NCBI GenBank assembly: GCA_001179505.1
Contig: CDMY01000558.1
Coordinates: forward strand, 1 to 21,410
Direction of reading: 5' to 3'
DNA from: Vitrella brassicaformis
Taxonomy: Eukaryota; Sar; Vitrellaceae
DNA: 21,410 bases
The position numbers and the translations under genes are program-made. How positions within the stretch are numbered: the stretch's first letter is position 1; the number at the start of each line of letters is the position of its first letter. The notes below the pieces were generated by a model, which did no database searches, was not told where the DNA came from, and saw nothing but the letters and a program-made list of their open reading frames with translations. This document shows positions 16,467 through 21,410 of this stretch, in pieces.

Positions 16467-18053
16467 ATGCGTAGACGGCTGAGGTGAATAATGGAAGCAA
16501 TGCAATGCACGTAGACAGAGGAGAGGGGTGGGTTAGCTAGCGATTGGTTGATTGGTTTGTCGGGGTAGCTGGTGGCTGGGCTGGGGCGAGGCGGCGTTGC
16601 TCTTTTGATCCTTCTCTCACTCACTCTCACTCTCAATCTCCCTCCCTCTCTCTCTACTGAGAAGCTTTCCTTCCTGTCTCCTTCCTCGTCTGTTTTTCTC
16701 GATTGCCTTCCATGCTGGTTTTTCCCCATCCATCCATCCATCCATACGTCTGGGCTGAGGCGGGATGGGATCAGTGTGTTGTGTTGTGTGCATGGCTTCT
16801 TGCTTGACCTGACTTGGCTGCGTGATATGAATGAAGGAAGCCCTGTCTACACACACACATGCACAATGCATTCATTCATTCATTCATCCGTGTCTGCGTG
16901 TGCCCCCTCTCTGTCTGTCTGTCTGGGCATCGACTCATCGAGTTTGTGTGTGGCCGGGTGTGCATGCCTTGCCTTGCCATGCCTGCCTAGCGCTATGGAT
17001 ACGAACGTATCGTGCACGTCATGTGTATGTCTGCAAATCCAATGCAATGCGAGTCAGTGTGTGGCTTTTTTCCGATGGCTGAATGAATGAATGAATGGCT
17101 GGATGGATGGGTAACCCAGGTATCTATCGCTCATGATAAGGTGTGTGTTTGTGTGTTTGTAAGTGTATGTCGGATGGAGCGACACGGTAGAGACCCTCTC
17201 TGTATTCATGCTGCTTTCATTGTTTTTTCGACGAGGCCGCATCCATCATGTCGTTGATCAAGCACACCCAAAGAGTCCCACACACGCTCACGCACGGTCG
17301 TCACCCATCCACACGCACGGCATGCACACCTTACAAAGCACACCACACCCGACCGAAGCACTGACTGACCTCAGACAGGAAAAAGGAATACGTATGAGGC
17401 GTCTGTATGTATGTCACATCTTAAGACGCACTTGAAACCCGCCCAGGATATGAATGTCCCCCGACGCGTCGTAGTGGAATATGATCCATCCAAGGAGGGG
17501 ATGGATAAACGACCACAGCATGCTGTGCTTACCTACCTACCTACCTAGCCTACGCACCGCATTCTCCCTACATGTATGTATCTTGGGTGCGCGTGTGTGT
17601 ATTGATGGCTACGGTACAGGTCGACCGACCGACCGACCGACCACACATCCACCGCACCGCACCGCACCGTACGATGGACTTAGGTCACTGGAGAAAAATC
17701 TGCACAAGAAACACACTCACTGGCTCTCAAAAATCTTATAAAGGAAATGAGCCAATTGACCCACTCACTGCACAAACACAGACAAACACGCCATCCCCCG
17801 TCCTCTCTCCCCGTCTCCTGTGCTTCCTCCCGGGTCGCGAGTAGCCCTGCCGCCATGCAGATAAACGGTGCGGCTCCGCTCCATACACTGTTTATCAGCA
17901 TGACGGTCGAAAGCGTCATACGAAAGGAAGCCCGGCTGATGGATGAAGCGAGTCATTTAGTCAACAACACGACACCGCGATGCATCCCATCCATGTATGT
18001 AAGTACTTAGGCATGCAATTCACCCCTTTCCCACGCCCGCACCCATTCATTCA
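16467..18053. other. Convergent spacer between the Myb and deaminase genes
   Basis: About 1.6 kb without a recognisable gene. It holds pyrimidine-rich low complexity (16610-16690), (CATC)n at about 16727-16744, (ATTC)n at about 16868-16887, (GAAT)n at 17081-17097, (CTAC)n near 17530-17548 and (CGAC)n at about 17622-17643. A TATAAA at 17737-17742 and CCAAT at 17752-17756 precede a hairpin pair at 17856-17919. The longest open frame (16572-17087, plus) is Cys/Ser/Leu-rich, driven by simple repeats, and lacks family similarity. Confidence 0.55.
17856..17919 (+). other. Two adjacent hairpins, possible structured RNA
   Basis: Arms TGCAGATAAACGGTG (17856-17870) and CACTGTTTATCAGCA (17886-17900) pair over 15 positions with one A-A mismatch and one G-U wobble if the plus strand is transcribed, with a 15-nt loop. 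Directly after, ATGACG (17900-17905) and CGTCAT (17914-17919) form a second stem with loop GTCGAAAG. ATCAGC (17894-17899) and GCTGAT (17935-17940) give an alternative outer pairing. On the minus strand the wobble becomes a C-A mismatch, so the plus strand is favoured. No known RNA family was recognised. Confidence 0.4.
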
Positions 18054-19733
18054 TCACTCCCCCTCTGCAGCCTCCACGTCATACACATCGCCACTCTGTG
18101 CGGGCGGCATGCCGTCGTTTTCCCCGAACTGCTGGTCGAAGAAGGCGATCTGCTTGAGGTAGTGCTTCTTTTGGTCGGCCGACAGCCAGGAGGCCTCGAT
18201 GCTGTTGATGGCCACCTGCAAGATCTCGCCACGGGTGAAGCCCAGGTGCGTGGCAGCGGCCTTGTAGGCAGCACCGATCCCCGCCCAGTAGGCACTGATG
18301 ATCGCCGGACCGCTGCACACACACATATAACACACACATTTGAGCACACACATGAGCTGCCTGATGAGGAGTGCTCTTAAGCTGCTCACTTGTATGGTGG
18401 ATCGTCGCTGTTGAGCGTTATCTTCAGACCTGACAGAGAGAAGGAAAACAAGAGCGTCGCGTCAGCGGGCTGTAAAGATATTTATGTGTGCAGTGGGATA
18501 TACCGGAGTGTAGCATGTCTCTGGCAGGGTGTTCCTTGAGCGAGGGCACCACTCGGAGCGCGGCGTTGGATATGGGGCAGACGGTAAGGGGTATTTTCTC
18601 GCGCACGAGCCGCTCCAGCAGCTGCCGGTCCTTGATGCACTGGATGCCGTGGTCAATCCTCTCGCAACCCAACACCTGCAGCCACCAATCAAAGCGCCAA
18701 TCGATGGTCTGCCTGCTTGTGTCCATGTGCCTGCCTTGTATGTATGCTCACGTCGAGCGACTCGGTGATGTTCTGAGCACAGCCCTCCTCCTCGCCTGCC
18801 GATAACACACAGATGGATGCACATCTTTCATACGCTCGTAATGCCATTGACGATGCGCTGTGTGCATCTATCCAATCAGCTGTGTGCCTACCCTACCAGC
18901 GTGTGCAGTGCATCTGAGGCCCATGGCCTTGGCCCTCCTGAACACCTCGCGAAACGGTGCGGCAGGGTAGCCGGCCTCGGCGGAGTCGAGGCCAACGCCA
19001 GAGATCCAGGAGGCATACGGACGGACCTGCAGACAGACAGACCCACACACCCATGGCATGGCGTCAATCAATCGCTTTGTGGCTTTCCCCTCCCTCAGTC
19101 CCTCCCTCTCTGACTGACCTTGTCCAGGCATGCCAGCGCATCCCTGGCCTCCTTGTCGCGGTGGAAACACATGATGAGCATGGTGCTGATGCCGTACTTG
19201 CTCTTCCCCTGTTTGAGTCCCTTCCGCAGCCCATTCAGCACCGTCTCGAGGCTCACCCCTCGCGACAGGTGCGCCTGGGGGTCGAAGGAGATCTCCGCGT
19301 GGCAGACGCCGTCGTTGTATGCGTTGGCCATGTAGCACAGGGCCAGCTCCCTGAAGTCGTCCTCCGTCACCAGCACCTTGGTCGCCAGGTAGTACGAGTC
19401 GAGGAAATCCGAGAGGGACGTGAACTGGTAGGCTTTGTAGGCCTCCTCGATGCTGGCGAAGGGCAGCCTCACCCTGTTCTTGGCAGCCAGCCGGAACAGC
19501 AGCTCCAGGGAGAGGCAGCCCTCGATGTGCACCTGGTCAGATCCACGCACACACACACACACACACACGTGACGCACAAAGGTGCATCCATCTCATCCAT
19601 CTCGATGGGAACAGATCTGTGCATCTGTGTTGTGCTCTGCGCTTACGTGCAGCTCCGCCTTGGGGATCTCGGCCGCATACACCGCCCTCTGGCTCTCCGT
19701 AAGATCTGGACGGCCCTCTTCAGCAAGGTCCAT
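18054..19733 (-). CDS. Adenosine/adenine deaminase family enzyme
   Basis: Seven minus-strand exons (19733-19647, 19532-19119, 19026-18897, 18795-18752, 18675-18504, 18429-18390, 18312-18054) give 381 aa in one frame. All metal and catalytic motifs of the adenosine deaminase superfamily are seen: HVH at 29-31 (zinc), HAGEEE at 209-214 (zinc His and catalytic Glu), RIDHG with H234, and NSDDPP with D291/D292. PLTVCPISN, FDPQAHLSRG, GVGLDSAEAG and LKEHP resemble fungal and bacterial adenine deaminases (Aah1 type) more than animal ADA, so adenine to hypoxanthine plus ammonia is the better guess; adenosine cannot be excluded. It would act in purine salvage, probably in the cytosol; no signal peptide is seen. 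An upstream in-frame ATG at 19877 would add 48 residues; the shorter start fits the family length. The acidic C-terminal tail (about 20 aa) is extra. Confidence 0.85.
19547..19568 (+). repeat. (CA)n microsatellite in deaminase intron 1
   Basis: About 11 CA units on the plus strand, so (TG)n in the deaminase transcript. They lie 15 nt before the 3' splice site of intron 1. Confidence 0.9.
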
Positions 19734-20214
19734 GACTGCAGCTCGCGTCGGGAGGAACGAGGGAAGGCCGCGCCTTGTTGTTGGTGGGTGTCGGCGTAGC
19801 CGCTGAAGCTCCTCAGCTGCTCTGCTCTGCTGCGTGATTTCGTCGGTTGGAAAGCGATCGCAAATCTCAGCTCGCAAACTTTTCGGAAGTAGCCGACATC
19901 AAAACACGGCAAGGAGGGGCTGGTGTGTGCGTCAGTCAAGGCAGCTGTAACGTCATCGCGGGCGCCCCTCTGCAGAACACAGCCGTAATACTCCCATCGC
20001 TCACGGCCTCGTCTGTTGCGTCCGTTAGGCGGCTGCACGGGCGACGGAGGCCCTCCGAGAGGCCTGCTGCCTCCAAGCCGCTCTTTTTTCGGCTCTCTAA
20101 AGGGATTGAGGCCTTCGGTGGGCCGGCCGTTGGAGCTTGAGGGAGCCTTTCCTTTGCGGCGGGCGCATAGCGGATTTGGTTTGATTTGTGGTGGTCGTTA
20201 GCGAGTCTACCGCG
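19734..20214. promoter_or_regulatory. Head-to-head promoter region, deaminase / MORN protein
   Basis: The deaminase start (19733, minus) and the MORN-protein ATG (20215, plus) face away from each other across 481 nt. The stretch is GC-rich, not repetitive, and has no splice-supported exon. It most likely holds both promoters and 5' UTRs. If the deaminase starts at 19877 the shared region shrinks to 337 nt. Confidence 0.5.
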
Positions 20215-21410
20215 ATGGGTCAGTGTATGTGTATCCACCCCGAGGCGGAGAAGGAGCGTCAGGATGAGGTGGAGCCCTTCCCACAAGTCACTGTCAAATC
20301 CACACCACCAGGTATATGCGGTGCCTACCTTAGTTAGTCAGACCAACACAGAAGGATTCAGGGGGCAGAGGGAGCAGACAGACAGGGGGACGGACTGCTG
20401 TTAAGATAGCCAGCCAGGCATTAAGGGTGGCAGTCTGTCTGGATGTTTGTGCTCAACGTCCCGTTTGGTGTGTGTCTGGCTGCCTGTGGTTGGTCTGTGC
20501 TTTGCTGGTTGAATCGGTCAGGTCCCGGAGGTGACGACATTCTGGAGGAGAGGCCTCGGGTGGTGCTCGAGAACGGCGTGACCTATACAGGACAGTGGAA
20601 GGTAACGTACACAAAACACAATCACACGCAGGCAGGGAAATAGAGAGTACTAAATGACGCTCATCTGTTCTTGTGTGTCCCTCCCTACTTGTGTGTGTGT
20701 GTAGGGCAACAAGCGTCACGGCTACGGCGTGCAGGAGTGGCCCGATGGCGCCAAATTCGAGGGACAGTGGGTCGACGGACTCGCCAACGGTAACCAAACC
20801 AAACCAATACACCACACACATGTATACACACCGTTGGTGTGTGTGTGTGCAGGTCAGGGGAAGTTCACTCACAGTGACGGCGATGTGTACGAGGGCGAGT
20901 GGAAGAACGACAAGGCCAACGGACACGGAACCTACTACCACGCTGACGGATCAAAGTACTTACACCACACACTCACGGAGAAAGATACAGAGATACAGGA
21001 GGGGCGCCTGCAACTGTACGTTCATTGCTCTGTTGGTGTGTGGTGTGTTGTGTTGTGTTGTCCACCATACCTGCCACCCACCCCCAGGTATGTCGGTCAG
21101 TGGAAGGACGACCAGAAGCACGGGCAGGCCACCGAGGTCTGGGCGGACGGATCCAAGTTCGAGGGAGAATACAGGTACCTAACACAACACGCCACAGGTG
21201 TAGTTGACACATAGTATGTGTCGTATGTGTGTGTGCCAACGAGTAGGATGGGCAAGAAGCACGGCAATGGTCAGTTCTGGTGGCCCGAGGGCTCATCCTA
21301 CGAGGGAGAGTTCGCCGACAACGAAATCCACGGCATCGGCACCTATCGCTGGAGTGACGGACGCGTCTACAAGGGAGAGGTCAGAAACAACACCGCCCCC
21401 CCCCCCCCCC
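20215..21410 (+). CDS. MORN-repeat protein with N-terminal acylation motif (3' end outside window)
   Basis: Exons 20215-20311, 20522-20601, 20705-20789, 20853-20955, 21088-21174 and 21247 to at least 21379 join in one frame. The protein begins MGQCMC: Gly2 fits N-myristoylation, with Cys4/Cys6 for palmitoylation, so membrane attachment is likely. From YTGQWKGNKRHGYGV onward at least six MORN repeats of about 23 aa follow (YxGxWxxxxxHGxG...DGxx), for example YEGEWKNDKANGHG and YEGEFADNEIHGIG; a seventh starts at YKGE. Known: MORN repeats bind lipids and organise membranes and cytoskeleton, for example at the apicomplexan basal complex and inner membrane complex; a PIP-kinase head downstream cannot be excluded. 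The last exon may end at 21379 (GAG/GTCAGA) or run on. Introns are rich in TG. Confidence 0.85.
21396..21410 (+). repeat. Poly-C run at the window edge
   Basis: Fifteen consecutive C close the window, just after the MORN exon. Such a run can be natural but is also common next to assembly gaps. Confidence 0.9.

Noticed and set aside
16572-17087. 172-codon open frame after the Myb gene with a hydrophobic N-terminus
   Set aside because: Composition follows simple repeats (HPSIH, CLSVCL), there is no domain, and codon use is unlike the GC3-rich real exons.
17857-17955. Hammerhead ribozyme, tRNA or SECIS element at the hairpin pair
   Set aside because: CTGATGGATGA has an extra base relative to the hammerhead CTGATGA core, the T-arm-like stem has an 8-nt loop and no acceptor stem, and the SECIS AUGA/AA/GA pattern is not at proper spacing.
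1-21410. CRISPR arrays, rRNA genes, transposase or integrase genes
   Set aside because: None seen. Repeats are microsatellites or coding minisatellites, and no mobile-element protein motif was found on either strand.

Overview
The window looks like nuclear DNA of a photosynthetic alveolate, most likely a chromerid such as Vitrella. No database was searched; the assignment is inference. Seen: GC-rich coding exons cut by many short GT-AG introns (about 60-150 nt, mostly TG-rich in the sense strand), very frequent CA/TG and 4-nt microsatellites, genes on both strands with short spacers, and a fibrillin with a signal peptide followed by Phe-containing 'AFHAPL', the mark of proteins sent to a secondary red-type plastid. 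Exon models were made by hand; in each complete gene the exon phases add up to one open frame.

Layout: 1-256 holds a frameshifted remnant of a SelB/EEFSEC-type elongation factor. 1009-1178 is the GC-rich, Lys-rich last exon of an unrecognised gene. 1780-2230 (+) is a 3-exon ribonuclease kappa / V-ATPase subunit f homologue of 98 aa. 4155-2898 (-) is a 4-exon plastid PAP/fibrillin. 6338-4356 (-) is a 7-exon NUS1/Nogo-B receptor homologue (cis-prenyltransferase accessory subunit) whose C-terminus sits on two very small exons. 6617-9448 (+) is an 11-exon secreted protein combining a signal peptide, a Lin-12/Notch repeat, EGF-like cysteine modules, a Thr/Pro mucin-like linker and a TLDc domain. 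10561-16466 (+) is a very large low-complexity nuclear protein with a single Myb/SANT repeat. 19733-18054 (-) is a 7-exon adenosine/adenine deaminase. 20215 to the right edge (+) is the 5' part of an N-acylated MORN-repeat protein.

The genes do not form an operon or an evident pathway. Two gene pairs start head-to-head (NUS1/TLDc and deaminase/MORN) and probably share promoter regions. Two pairs converge (RNASEK/fibrillin and Myb/deaminase); the second convergent spacer contains a pair of adjacent hairpins that may belong to an unannotated RNA. Two genes touch V-ATPase biology by family (RNASEK and TLDc), but the TLDc protein here appears secreted, so a link is speculative.

The most unusual items are the secretory LNR-EGF-mucin-TLDc architecture, the NUS1 gene with its micro-exon tail, the hairpin pair at 17856-17919, the decayed SelB-like fragment, and the strand-asymmetric TG repeats in introns.
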